64,000 bases of DNA. Origin: Marinifilum_A sediminis. Lineage in GTDB: Bacteria; Bacteroidota; Bacteroidia; Bacteroidales; Marinifilaceae. How positions within the stretch are numbered: the first letter of the stretch is position 1; the number at the start of each line of letters is the position of its first letter. The position numbers and the translations under genes are program-made. This document shows, piece after piece, positions 52,244-60,855 of the stretch. The notes under the pieces are model-generated. The model had not been told where the DNA came from and did no database searches. It saw only the letters and a program-made list of their open reading frames with translations. The stretch lies in NCBI GenBank assembly GCA_947496465.1, contig CANMCX010000002.1, forward strand, positions 124,001 to 188,000, read 5' to 3'.

Positions 52244-52666
52244 TTATTGTTTTTTAGCCTTTTGGATAATAGAAGTAATGATTTCAGCATATTCTTTAAC
52301 CATGATATCTTCTGATACATTAGCAGTAGTAGTTATAGCTCCCGAGAAATAATTTGTACCCTTCATTGTACCATATTTACCCCTATTTCCAGTACCATTC
52401 TCTAATAAATGACCATGATAACCACGCCAATTACCAAACACTCTAGCACCTATTCGAAGCCCCTTCTTTCCCTTTATATTCTTTGTTCCTATAGACTTTG
52501 CTAGATTGCCTGTTTTCTTATTTGGCTTAAGATTATTTCTTATTTCTTTGATAAGAGGTTTAGCAACTTTTTTAAAGACTTTTAAGTCTATTCCTTTTTG
52601 TTCTGATGTTGTAAATTCGTTGTATATTTCATCCAGAATTTTAACACCTGATAAAATAACACCCAT
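52244..52666 (-). CDS. HK97 gp10-like tail component
   Basis: A 140-residue, basic protein. FKKVAKPLIKEIRNNLKPNKK is followed by TGNLAKSIGTKNIKGKKGL and RIGARVFGNWRGYHGHLLEN, which is the conserved HK97 gp10 pattern (G-N-L-x-x-S near 56-62, and F-x-E/N-G-T-G at the end). These proteins sit at the head-tail junction or tail completion. Gene order on either side confirms the role. Confidence 0.78.
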   Translation of the reverse strand: MGVILSGVKILDEIYNEFTTSEQKGIDLKVFKKVAKPLIKEIRNNLKPNKKTGNLAKSIGTKNIKGKKGLRIGARVFGNWRGYHGHLLENGTGNRGKYGTMKGTNYFSGAITTTANVSEDIMVKEYAEIITSIIQKAKKQ

Positions 52667-52672
52667 TATTAA

Positions 52673-52999
52673 TTATGTTATTTTTTCTAAATCAAAAACA
52701 ATCTCCTGTTTTTGTTTATTTGGATTTTTGAATATGATATTATAATCATCACCATCATACTCTATTCTATCCTTATCTGTAATATCTTCTGCATCATCAT
52801 AACGACAATACATTTTAATCTTCAGTGTATTAATAAGCTTGTTATTATCTATTATTTCACCACCAGAATAGATTATTATCTTACACCATACATCACATGA
52901 AATATTATACCCTTTTGATACACTTCCTGATAATTCTGAAACTGTTTTTGAGTATTTTTTAATGATTACATTTTCGTTTAATTCACCTGCTGATAACAT
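52673..52999 (-). CDS. Phage head-tail adaptor (head closure) protein
   Basis: A 108-residue beta-rich protein. It begins MLSAGELNENVIIKKYSKTV, with CDVWCKIIIYSGGEIIDNN and YCRYDDAEDITDKDRIEYDG, the normal pattern of the SPP1 gp16/HK97 gp7-type stopper (a small beta-barrel). The gene starts on the last base of its predecessor's stop region (one-base overlap at 52999), so translation is coupled. Confidence 0.75.
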   Translation of the reverse strand: MLSAGELNENVIIKKYSKTVSELSGSVSKGYNISCDVWCKIIIYSGGEIIDNNKLINTLKIKMYCRYDDAEDITDKDRIEYDGDDYNIIFKNPNKQKQEIVFDLEKIT

Positions 53000-53289
53000 T
53001 ACACAAACTCCTTTCGAAATGGTGCTAATAAGTAGTAACTTCCTTTACTATTTATTTCAATTTTCTTATCTGATAAATTACCTGTGTAATTCTTATAATC
53101 TTCAATGAACATCAAACGAGATTGGTAAATAATTTCAGGTGATTCAGGGAATAATTCTTCTATTTCCTCAATGGTTCTTTGTGTTTCCATTTCAACCATT
53201 GATTTCGATAAGAGAATTAATCTATCAAGCTTATCATCTAGCTTATTATTACTAATTTTAAGTTCTTTCTTTACATCTTCTAATGTCAT
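52999..53289 (-). CDS. Phage head-tail connector (gp6-like)
   Basis: A 96-residue helical protein: MTLEDVKKELKISNNKLDDKL, VEMETQRTIEEIEELFPES, and LMFIEDYKNYTGNLSD. This fits the gp6/gp15-type head-tail connector that extends the portal. It is the first gene after the capsid hairpin. Confidence 0.75.
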   Translation of the reverse strand: MTLEDVKKELKISNNKLDDKLDRLILLSKSMVEMETQRTIEEIEELFPESPEIIYQSRLMFIEDYKNYTGNLSDKKIEINSKGSYYLLAPFRKEFV

Positions 53290-53316
53290 ATTTTCCTCTT
53301 ATTTTTTTGTAAAAGA

Positions 53317-53334
53317 GGGTGTATTAATACACCC
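53317..53334 (-). terminator. Attenuator-like hairpin after the capsid gene
   Basis: Perfect palindrome gggtgtatt aatacaccc with a short T-rich run afterwards on the minus strand. It is placed exactly between capsid and connector genes, as the second such hairpin is between major tail protein and chaperones. Confidence 0.7.
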
Positions 53335-53356
53335 CCTAGGAAATTATATAAATTGC

Positions 53357-55045
53357 TTACGCTAAGATGTTAGTAATTGCAAGAATGGCTTCTTGGTGTA
53401 GAATATTCCAATCAACTTCTACTTCAAAGTGGTAACGAACTTGAGAAGTACCCATATAAGTATAAGGGTCATATTCAACCGTTGCATTCTCGAAGAAATT
53501 AACTAAAACGTGTGAGAAGTCACCCATTAAAGCTGTATCATCCTGAATAAAAGGAGATGCTAATACTTTAACTCCTGTGTTAGTAATTGTATCACCTTCA
53601 AGCAAAAATTTACCTGAACCTGCATCAATTGCTTCACCTCTCATTGTATTATCCATTAGATAAGAAGTAACAAATTTAGCTTTACCAACATTTACATGTT
53701 TCTCTGCTAATTTCTTTCTCCATCCCAATACAGCTTGATAATTAACACCTGCACTTACATGGTCTACTGCTGTACCCATTGCAAAAAGTCCACCAGGGTT
53801 TTTCTCTCCTCGTACTGTAGCAGAAAATAATTCGGCTTCAATTGATTCTTCTAAATGAACCTTTGATTCTTGAATAACTTGTGCAGTTGCTCCAACAATA
53901 TCTTCTCTTACAAAACGCTTTCCAACAAGTACATCAAATGGAATTTTTCTCGCTCGCAATACAACTGTACGAAAGGTTACAGATTTATTATCACCTGCTT
54001 CATTTTCACCTTTAAAACCTGCTACACCAGTTAAACGGTTTGCAACAACTTTTTCAACCATTTGAGGCTCAAAAGTAACTTGTACACCAAGCTTATTTAA
54101 AAGTTGCTCAGGATACAATGAAGTAGCTAATGATTTATTTGATTGAGTAACTTGAGGGTTATCAGTAATTGATTGCGCTCTTTCTTTTTTAAACATTGAA
54201 GTAGGAATACTTCTAACTTTTTTATCATCCGAATTTGGAAGAGTCCAATTTGTCATTTCATTTCTCTTATTTTTTAATGGTTCACCTTCGATTTTCACAT
54301 CTTCGAATGAACGTGCTTTTTCTTTATTGATAGCAATTTGATTATCAATTTTATTACCTAATTCTGTTGATTGTGTCAACAACTCATTTCTTTCTTTTAC
54401 TTCGTTTTCTTCTAATTCACGATTTTCTTTTTCAGCTTTAGTTTCAAGAGCTTCCATTTTAGTAATTACTTCTGCTCTCTTTTGCTTCATTTCATCAATT
54501 TTCATAAATGTTCGTACTTCTTTTTTCTTTTCTTTTTGTTCAGTAATTACTTCTGAACGTGCTTTTGCAAATGAATCAACATAAGCAGGGTTAACAACTA
54601 TATTAACCGCCAATAATTCTAGATAATGAATAGTCCTTACCTCTATCCCATTTTCATCATATTCAATTTTGGTTTGGTCTTCATCTTCAAAAAATTCAAA
54701 TGAATTACCATACAAATCTTCTCTTTTAGCTTTTGCATAAACTGATTGATGTTGTGGGTCTTCCTTATTTAATTGGCATCTGTAATAATATCCATCATCC
54801 TTTTCAAATAAAACTAAGGTTGAGTTCCTTTGTCTCCCCAAAATTTCACCATCTATATGATTTGAGGTCATTATTATATCTCTCTTGATATGTACTGCAC
54901 CACGCACCACTTTTTCATAAAAACCCATATACTTAGAAGCTGAATTATAAGTAATAAAACGACCTTCTAATATCCATTCATCTTTATCATTTTGGGGTGC
55001 TGTAATAGTTGTAGTTAAGCTTCTTATTTGCTTTTCTTTACTCAT
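53357..55045 (-). CDS. Fused prohead protease and major capsid protein (HK97 type)
   Basis: One 562-residue frame carries two normally separate proteins. Residues 1-170 are a U35-type prohead protease (WILEGRFITYNSASKYMG, TSNHIDGEILGR with the catalytic His near 62, DLYGNSFEFFEDE with the catalytic Ser near 115). Residues 180-265 form a charged coiled coil, the delta domain. Residues about 270-562 are the HK97 major capsid fold (GGLFAMGTAVDHVSAG, LGWRKKLAEKHVNVGKAKFV, PFIQDDTALMGDFSH, VEVDWNILHQEAILAI). The protease would cut itself free during maturation. A separate protease gene is not present. Confidence 0.88.
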   Translation of the reverse strand: MSKEKQIRSLTTTITAPQNDKDEWILEGRFITYNSASKYMGFYEKVVRGAVHIKRDIIMTSNHIDGEILGRQRNSTLVLFEKDDGYYYRCQLNKEDPQHQSVYAKAKREDLYGNSFEFFEDEDQTKIEYDENGIEVRTIHYLELLAVNIVVNPAYVDSFAKARSEVITEQKEKKKEVRTFMKIDEMKQKRAEVITKMEALETKAEKENRELEENEVKERNELLTQSTELGNKIDNQIAINKEKARSFEDVKIEGEPLKNKRNEMTNWTLPNSDDKKVRSIPTSMFKKERAQSITDNPQVTQSNKSLATSLYPEQLLNKLGVQVTFEPQMVEKVVANRLTGVAGFKGENEAGDNKSVTFRTVVLRARKIPFDVLVGKRFVREDIVGATAQVIQESKVHLEESIEAELFSATVRGEKNPGGLFAMGTAVDHVSAGVNYQAVLGWRKKLAEKHVNVGKAKFVTSYLMDNTMRGEAIDAGSGKFLLEGDTITNTGVKVLASPFIQDDTALMGDFSHVLVNFFENATVEYDPYTYMGTSQVRYHFEVEVDWNILHQEAILAITNILA

Positions 55046-55064
55046 TTAATATTGAGATTCTTTT

Positions 55065-56339
55065 TTATTCATTTTCAACAATATCAGGTTCTTTAGGCTT
55101 GTCTTCCTCTTCAGTCGATTGAATTCTATTATCTATCTGATTTCTTGCTATTTCATCAAGCATAGATAATGGAGTCATACCACCAACAACTACATACTGA
55201 TTAGCTTCTTCACTTGTAGGAATATTTAAATTCTTAGCAGCATTAGCAGGTGTAGAAATTCCGCACATAATAGCCTTATACCAATATTCGATTCTTGACT
55301 TCATATCACCCAGAATATTAGCTGTACGGTCAAATTCAACTATGAATTTTCCAACCTCTTTTTGTGTGAATAATTTTCTGTTAAGCTCCTGTTCAACTTT
55401 ATCAAATCGAGGTTCTAAACTTTCACTAGTAAAAGCTAATTGAGCAGCTTCCAGTGTATTATAACTTATCTTACCTGCATTGATTTTTTGTGGAATAACA
55501 CCATAATAACGTGCTACATTTAAATCATTATAAGCTCTTGATTCAAGTAATTGAGAATTTTTAGGGTCTACTGAAATCGGCTTAATATCCATTGATTCAC
55601 CTTGAGTGAACACAAGACCACCACCATCACTTAAAGCTGATGCTACACTATTACGTGTATCTTTAATTCTATTCTCTGTAGTCCTTCCTTTAAGGTTAAT
55701 AACAGCAGAAAAATTTGCACCATTTTTAAAGAATTTCTTAGCTGTATTTTCTGAATGGTTGGCTATTTCAAGCGTATCAGCAGCATAAGCATTTAAAGGT
55801 GTACCTTCATAACCGTTATCTGTATTTTCCCAAATATGTGCCATAGAAGGTGATTCAATTACCCCATATCCATTTACATCATATTCTACATCACTTGGAA
55901 TAAATTGATTATTGGGAATAACTCTAACATATTGGTTTTTTATTGGAATAATTTCTTCTAATACACCATAGTTATCTTTTTTCAACATCAAATAACCATT
56001 ACCATTACCTGTTAAACTATTCCAGATAAATTGTCTCATTACTTCATTTCGGGTGTGTAACTTATTAGGGTTATTTAGCACCTTCTGTACTCTGTGATTA
56101 GGTCTATGTACTTTTCCTTCATCAGTAATTTCAAAGACTTTTATAGGACAAGTACTAACACCATTTGCAATAGCAAGAATACAAGCATAAGCAGCAGGTA
56201 AATTTGTATTATCACCACCACCAAGAATTCCTTCAAATCCTGATATTGTTGAAAAACTTGCACCTGTAGAAGTTGGTTCACTTCTTATTTTTTGTTGTGA
56301 TTTTTGTTCTTGTGAATAATTAATATTTACTAATTGCAT
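55065..56339 (-). CDS. Phage portal protein (HK97/SPP1-like)
   Basis: A 424-residue protein with the HK97-type portal core. It shows AAYACILAIANGVSTCPIKV at about 49-68, VLNNPNKLHTRNEVMRQFIW, NGYLMLKKDNYGVLEEIIPI, LEIANHSENTAKKFFKNGAN at about 192-211, NSQLLESRAYNDLNVARYYG, and FDRTANILGDMKSRIEYW. The acidic, disordered end (TEEEDKPKEPDIVENE) is typical. The portal is the dodecameric DNA channel. The gene lies between terminase and protease-capsid, with normal short spacings. Confidence 0.9.
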   Translation of the reverse strand: MQLVNINYSQEQKSQQKIRSEPTSTGASFSTISGFEGILGGGDNTNLPAAYACILAIANGVSTCPIKVFEITDEGKVHRPNHRVQKVLNNPNKLHTRNEVMRQFIWNSLTGNGNGYLMLKKDNYGVLEEIIPIKNQYVRVIPNNQFIPSDVEYDVNGYGVIESPSMAHIWENTDNGYEGTPLNAYAADTLEIANHSENTAKKFFKNGANFSAVINLKGRTTENRIKDTRNSVASALSDGGGLVFTQGESMDIKPISVDPKNSQLLESRAYNDLNVARYYGVIPQKINAGKISYNTLEAAQLAFTSESLEPRFDKVEQELNRKLFTQKEVGKFIVEFDRTANILGDMKSRIEYWYKAIMCGISTPANAAKNLNIPTSEEANQYVVVGGMTPLSMLDEIARNQIDNRIQSTEEEDKPKEPDIVENE

Positions 56340-56372
56340 TCATATTTTTATTCTTTTTTATGTGTTCTTGTT

Positions 56373-58103
56373 TTAGTAGTTGAACACTGCAATATTATCA
56401 CTAACATTTCCTACATATCCGTTTTCATTATCGTGCATAAAGCCACTAAGTGCCTGAATCATTGTAATCACGATATCTATTTTGTATTTATTTGAATCAT
56501 TTTTCTTAAAAGGCTTAGGATTGTTATTATTATCTGTTTTTAAAACAGAATTCTTAAAACAATAACGAGTCATAGGATTATCATCTATAATAACTTCATA
56601 CTTATTATCATCTATTATTAACAACTCTAATTCCTTTGTTGGTTTACCAAAATGACCATAGCCTTGTCCATGTTTTACAAGATGAAAACCTGAATTTTGT
56701 AATTGAGGTGTAATCCCTCCACTTAGGGAAAAATCAAACAGTATAGCCATAACATCCAGATTGTAATTATTTCTATTTCTTTCAATATCCATAGTCACAT
56801 AATTATAATCTACCGTTGCTGATGGAGTTAATTTTAAATAACCTGCATCATGCATTGTTTTAAAGAAGTGATAGTTATAACAATTTTCAAAACCAATCTT
56901 AGGCAAATATGGAACTGATTTGAAAATATATTTCCCATCCTTAAATATTAAATAAGTGACTGAAGTTAAATCGCTCACCGAACTCAAATCCAAGCCAATC
57001 CAACACTGACAACCTCTATAATCTTCAAAATCTACTTTTTCAGTACATCTCTTTCTTACATCATTTGCCGATATCCAGACTTCACTGTTTTCTACAAAAA
57101 CATTTAATAATTTAGTTTTAAATTCTGGTTGTTCAGACTTCAATTTTAAACAGTTATTCAACTGGTCATCATATAAATTTCTAACTCTTCTTTCATGAAT
57201 ATATAAGGGATGTACTTTTTCAACTGCTCTATTCTCTATACACTTTTCCCAACATTCTTTTTCGTCATCATCCAAGTCATATATTAAAGCAAACTTTGAT
57301 TTAGGAAGAGATTTATTTTGTAATTCTTCTTTATAAGTATCATACATTTCTTTCAACAAACCATCCATTATATCACCTGCTGTTGAAATATAAATACCTA
57401 ATGGGTTCTCTCTTTTACCTGCTGTATACTCTAAAGCTGTTTTAAGTTTAGAATCCTTTGCTGCCCAAACTTCATCATAGATAAAACAAGATGGATTTTT
57501 ACCATCATTCCTTTTCTTATCCGCACTAATACAAAACATTTGTCCATCAGTATTTTTAAATTTCAATATGCCCTGATGGTTATATTCTGATTCAGGAATT
57601 TTCCATGCATTTCTACATTTTGAAACTGAATATTTACACATATCCTTAGCCTGTTTAAATACTTCACCTGCTTGTTCCTTTGAATTTGCAGCTATATTTA
57701 CAACAGCCTTTTCCTTATCGGTTCTGTCTGGAAACATGATTGCAATTATTCCAAGGATAGCAGCAATAAAGGATTTACCGCCACCTCTTGTCATTAGAAT
57801 AAATGCTTCTTTTACGACTCTGTAATTATCCTCTTTATAAAACCATCCATGAATACCTGCAATGATGAAAGCCTGAAAAGGGTAAAACACTATCTTCTTA
57901 TTGTCTACTGTTCTGTAGTTATTCTCTATAGCATTTATAATTCTCTGTACCCATGCCGTATCAAAATAAATATCTTTATCATTTGATAGTTCTACAAAAA
58001 CATCAATCATAGAACGGAGTGAAGAAGAAGCAAGAACTGAACCGTTAAGAATACCCATGACATAATCATCTACTCTTTTAATTCCGACTTTCTTATAATT
58101 CAT
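56373..58103 (-). CDS. Phage terminase large subunit
   Basis: A 576-residue ATPase-nuclease. The ATPase centre has Walker A in LMTRGGGKSFIAA (about 106-118) and Walker B-like PSCFIYDEVWAAKD (about 205-218). The nuclease part shows WIGLDLSSVSDLTSVTYL, with the first catalytic aspartate near 372, and later DFSLSGG and DIVITMIQALSGF near the end. Terminase cuts concatemeric DNA and pumps it through the portal. The gene starts at the last base of the small terminase stop (one-base overlap), so the pair is coupled. Confidence 0.92.
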   Translation of the reverse strand: MNYKKVGIKRVDDYVMGILNGSVLASSSLRSMIDVFVELSNDKDIYFDTAWVQRIINAIENNYRTVDNKKIVFYPFQAFIIAGIHGWFYKEDNYRVVKEAFILMTRGGGKSFIAAILGIIAIMFPDRTDKEKAVVNIAANSKEQAGEVFKQAKDMCKYSVSKCRNAWKIPESEYNHQGILKFKNTDGQMFCISADKKRNDGKNPSCFIYDEVWAAKDSKLKTALEYTAGKRENPLGIYISTAGDIMDGLLKEMYDTYKEELQNKSLPKSKFALIYDLDDDEKECWEKCIENRAVEKVHPLYIHERRVRNLYDDQLNNCLKLKSEQPEFKTKLLNVFVENSEVWISANDVRKRCTEKVDFEDYRGCQCWIGLDLSSVSDLTSVTYLIFKDGKYIFKSVPYLPKIGFENCYNYHFFKTMHDAGYLKLTPSATVDYNYVTMDIERNRNNYNLDVMAILFDFSLSGGITPQLQNSGFHLVKHGQGYGHFGKPTKELELLIIDDNKYEVIIDDNPMTRYCFKNSVLKTDNNNNPKPFKKNDSNKYKIDIVITMIQALSGFMHDNENGYVGNVSDNIAVFNY

Positions 58104-58459
58104 TAATATTCTAATTCATTTTTATCCGTAGGCTTTAGTTCCTTTTTACTTTTCTGAGTAAGCATTAATTGAACTGCATAAGTGAGATATAAAGACTGTA
58201 GAGATTTAATCTCTACTATAAAAGGATGCTTTCTAATTGCTCCTGTTTTCTGGTCGATATATGTTGGTTCTTTCTTGACTTCTTCAGAATATTCAATGAT
58301 GTTCTGATACACTAAAGCCATTTGAGTACAAGGCAAGACATCAATATTTGTGAAGCCTCTTTCCTGTTCAATTAACTCCTTTAGGATTTTGTAATGTGCT
58401 TTGGCTATAGGTTCTTTTCGAAGAGCAGAAGGAATTGTATCTTTTAATTCTTTCTTCAT
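58103..58459 (-). CDS. Phage terminase small subunit (P27-like)
   Basis: A 118-residue helical protein. EPIAKAHYKILKELIEQERG is followed by PCTQMALVYQNIIEYSEEVKK and FIVEIKSLQSLYLTYAVQLML, the layout of P27-type small terminases (N-terminal DNA-binding helix-turn-helix, then oligomerisation helices). It recognises the packaging site on phage DNA; the site is probably in the nearby gap at 58912-59059. Placed directly before the large subunit, as usual. Confidence 0.82.
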   Translation of the reverse strand: MKKELKDTIPSALRKEPIAKAHYKILKELIEQERGFTNIDVLPCTQMALVYQNIIEYSEEVKKEPTYIDQKTGAIRKHPFIVEIKSLQSLYLTYAVQLMLTQKSKKELKPTDKNELEY

Positions 58460-58470
58460 ATTCTCTTTCT

Positions 58471-58911
58471 TTATTTTGGTAGGTTGATAGATGCTATTAT
58501 ATAATCAAGCATTCTATCTTTATAGTATAAGTTCAATTGGAATTCTTTATTCTTCTTTCTTATACTTTTCTTCTTTATCACATAGGCTTTATCAATGATT
58601 CCTATGTCTTTAATATTGGCTCTAATTAATAATTTAATATGTGATTTATTAGCTGCTCTTTCATGAGCATATTCATATTTAATATTTGAAATTAAGTCAC
58701 CATTATATTTATCAGTTAAGAGTTCAGTATTTAATATTTTAATTCTTTTATCTCCCTGTATTACTACAGCATATTCAAATTCATCTACAACATCTTCTAT
58801 TAGTTCATTATCCTTATTGTAGAATTCAACACTGGTGACTACTTTATGAGTAAATGATAGATAACGCTGTATACAGGCAATTGATATTTTCTTATCATGT
58901 GTTTGTAACAT
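58471..58911 (-). CDS. Unknown phage protein before the terminase
   Basis: A 146-residue basic protein (MLQTHDKKISIACIQRYLSF, VIQGDKRIKILNTELLTDKY, KSHIKLLIRANIKDIGI, KKKSIRKKNKEFQLNLYYKD). It has alternating strands and no known motif. It lies between the putative packaging-site gap and the small terminase, in the position where some phages encode a terminase-associated factor. Confidence 0.5.
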   Translation of the reverse strand: MLQTHDKKISIACIQRYLSFTHKVVTSVEFYNKDNELIEDVVDEFEYAVVIQGDKRIKILNTELLTDKYNGDLISNIKYEYAHERAANKSHIKLLIRANIKDIGIIDKAYVIKKKSIRKKNKEFQLNLYYKDRMLDYIIASINLPK

Positions 58912-59059
58912 TAATGGTTAACAATTATTTTTTATTACCCCTTGATTTACTGACAGTTAGAAGGATTTATTTAAGTCTCCCCCCTATCTTAAAATACTGA
59001 TATACAGGGGAAACCACCGAAGGGAGTGACCTTTAAACGTGCGATACTTTTTCAGAATT
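58912..59059. other. Candidate cos/packaging region
   Basis: A 148-bp gap between the HNH gene and the terminase block. It is unusually rich in C and G for this phage: tctcccccctatcttaaaa near 58976, acaggggaaaccaccgaagg near 58998. In HNH-terminase (HK97-type) phages the cos site lies just here, but there is no direct mark in the sequence, so this is inference from context. Confidence 0.3.
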
Positions 59060-59428
59060 TCAGCGTTTTTGGTAATCAAGGTTTTTCTGGTAGACTTCGA
59101 AGTAATAAGAATGAAAATTTGTATTAGTTTCTTCATACACTTCAATTAGAAGTTCCATATCTTCCACATCTATTTTCATAAATTTATGTACTTCGATGTG
59201 GCATGATTCACACAAACCACTTAGATTTTCATAATCAAAAGCATATTCTAAAGCTTTATCATAGTCAGTATCTAAATATTGAGCAAAGGGTATAATATGA
59301 TGTATGTGTTCTGTGTACTTTCTTTTACAACATTCACATATTGGGTTATCAGAAAATTTTAAGGTTCTTAAATCCTTCCATTGTCTACTCTGATAGATTT
59401 TCTGGTGAGCCTGTTTAGCTCTTATCAT
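59060..59428 (-). CDS. HNH endonuclease (packaging-associated)
   Basis: A 122-residue protein with the zinc-binding pairs C-x-C-C (ICECC, about 31-35) and C-x-x-CH (GLCESCHIEVH, about 92-102), and the active-site HHIIP (about 47-51) with the N-x-L-C motif (ENLSGLC). In HK97-like phages this small HNH protein is a partner of the terminase in cos cleavage. The gene overlaps its predecessor by 14 bp. Confidence 0.88.
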   Translation of the reverse strand: MIRAKQAHQKIYQSRQWKDLRTLKFSDNPICECCKRKYTEHIHHIIPFAQYLDTDYDKALEYAFDYENLSGLCESCHIEVHKFMKIDVEDMELLIEVYEETNTNFHSYYFEVYQKNLDYQKR

Positions 59429-59675
59429 TCTTTAACTTGTGTTTTACTTGTTGCTTAAACAGGTCTAAAAATGAATAGAAACCAGTTAAACTAAATACAA
59501 TAAATGTTCCAAATAAAACTGCAAGAATTCCAGAGGTAATAAGTGTTGTGGGTGTTATTCCAAAGATTATTAAAATAACAGGGATGGAGAAAATTACAAC
59601 CGCATTAAAAGCTAATTCTAATAACTGAAGTAATAAATTGAGTGTAAATAATATTGATAATTTTAATTCTTTCAT
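59415..59675 (-). CDS. Small two- or three-helix phage membrane protein
   Basis: An 86-residue protein that is mostly hydrophobic: segments at about 6-28 (LSILFTLNLLLQLLELAFNAVV), 30-50 and 52-68 (SGILAVLFGTFIVFSLTGFY). It ends in a basic tail (QQVKHKLKNDKS). Size, layout and position next to the amidase gene suggest a holin. It is a better holin candidate than the small genes at 38.6-39.0 kb by location. It overlaps the HNH gene by 14 bp. Confidence 0.5.
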   Translation of the reverse strand: MKELKLSILFTLNLLLQLLELAFNAVVIFSIPVILIIFGITPTTLITSGILAVLFGTFIVFSLTGFYSFLDLFKQQVKHKLKNDKS

Positions 59676-59987
59676 TTATTGTTCTTTCCATTTTTTATAG
59701 AATGTATCAAATTCCTTTTCATCCATTCTTTTTACTCTTTCGTGTCCATTAAATAGTACATAGTAAGTAGCACTAATATTTGCTTTTCTGATAATAATTG
59801 TTCCAGATTCGTTTCTATATTCACCATTAACATATTTAATCTCAGATACTCTATCTAGTAATGTTAATTTCTTTTTAGAAGCTTTTTTTACTTCCACTTC
59901 TGTTTCAATTGCTACTTCTTGAGTAACTTGTTCTTCTGCTTTCTTAACAACTTTTTTAGTCGTTTCTGTTGCTTTTTTCTTAGCCAT
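59676..59987 (-). CDS. Lysine-rich phage protein, unknown
   Basis: A 103-residue protein. The first 45 residues are a Lys/Glu/Thr low-complexity stretch (KKKATETTKKVVKKAEEQV), followed by a compact beta-rich domain at about 45-100 (LLDRVSEIKYVNGEYRNESG, IIIRKANISATYYVLFNG) which might be a small nucleic-acid-binding or SH3-like fold. No family recognised. It starts 1 bp before the small membrane protein gene. Confidence 0.5.
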   Translation of the reverse strand: MAKKKATETTKKVVKKAEEQVTQEVAIETEVEVKKASKKKLTLLDRVSEIKYVNGEYRNESGTIIIRKANISATYYVLFNGHERVKRMDEKEFDTFYKKWKEQ

Positions 59988-60151
59988 TTTTTATAATTTC
60001 CTTTTTTATTATGGTAATAATTCAATGTATTTTAATCACATTCTTTGTTTTTCATTAAAAACACCATACATTTTACATATATTTTCCTATTATTATTACC
60101 ACTTTTTTATACTTTTTGAGCGCTTTTCTGGTGATTTTTTATAATTTATTT

Positions 60152-60631
60152 TTAAATTATTTCTTTTATTCTCTCCATAACATCAGGATGGATACCTGCG
60201 CAAAATGGTTTATTTGTTGGGTCTATATCTGAGTGCTGTTTTATATTAATATCACCATGTTTTGATTTCAACATCCTCAATAAATTTATTAAGGAATTCA
60301 TTTGATTTTCTGTGAATATTCCATCCTTACTTATTAAACATATACCAATTGTGTTTCTATTATGACCATATGTATGTGCGCCTGATTTGTTTGTCCTTCT
60401 TCCACTCTCGATTAACCCATCACAAACTTCATCATAGTAGCCTGAATTGGTATATCCATTTAGTACAACATAGTTATATCCAATTTCATCATATCCCTTT
60501 TCTCTATGCCAAGAATCAATCAGTAAGGCATTTCCAAACGATGATGCAGAAGCATGTATTATTACTTCTTTACTCTCATTTAAATTCTTTGTTAATACTT
60601 TTACTCTCTTGGTTATCTGTTCATTATTCAT
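60152..60631 (-). CDS. Phage N-acetylmuramoyl-L-alanine amidase (endolysin)
   Basis: A 159-residue amidase_2-type enzyme, the phage endolysin. It shows VIIHASASSFGNALLIDSWH with zinc ligand H24 near the start, the central YGHNRNTIGICLI, and the end KQHSDIDPTNKPFCAGIHP, where His, Asp and Cys complete the zinc site (T7 lysozyme-like). It cuts the peptidoglycan amide bond during lysis. No signal peptide is present, so it needs a holin. Its gene is the first of the late operon as seen from the right, after the terminator at 60672. Confidence 0.9.
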   Translation of the reverse strand: MNNEQITKRVKVLTKNLNESKEVIIHASASSFGNALLIDSWHREKGYDEIGYNYVVLNGYTNSGYYDEVCDGLIESGRRTNKSGAHTYGHNRNTIGICLISKDGIFTENQMNSLINLLRMLKSKHGDINIKQHSDIDPTNKPFCAGIHPDVMERIKEII

Positions 60632-60671
60632 CCATATCTTATTGTTTTTTTAGCATTTTCCATCTATAAAA

Positions 60672-60709
60672 AAGCTCCCAATCAATACTGAGTGGGAGCT
60701 TAAAAAAAA
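60672..60709 (-). terminator. Terminator at the end of the TIR-HEPN-membrane cassette
   Basis: Stem aagctccca (60672-60680) and tgggagctt (60693-60701), 12-nt loop. On the minus strand it is followed by tttttt; on the plus strand by an A-run. It isolates the three-gene cassette at 60856-63714 from the phage late genes. Confidence 0.88.
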
Positions 60710-60855
60710 TAAATCTTTAAAATGAAAAACTTAATTAAAGTCCTTATTCTATATATTTAAGTTATGATATCAAAAAGTGTTTTTTTGCAATTATTTTTAT
60801 AAAAAAGAGCATCCATTAATGAATACTCTTAATAATCTCTTTATTATTTACTCAA

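Noticed and set aside
59415..59428. Frameshift between the HNH and small membrane genes
   Set aside because: The 14-bp overlap has independent start and stop codons and no slippery heptamer; ordinary overlapping genes explain it.
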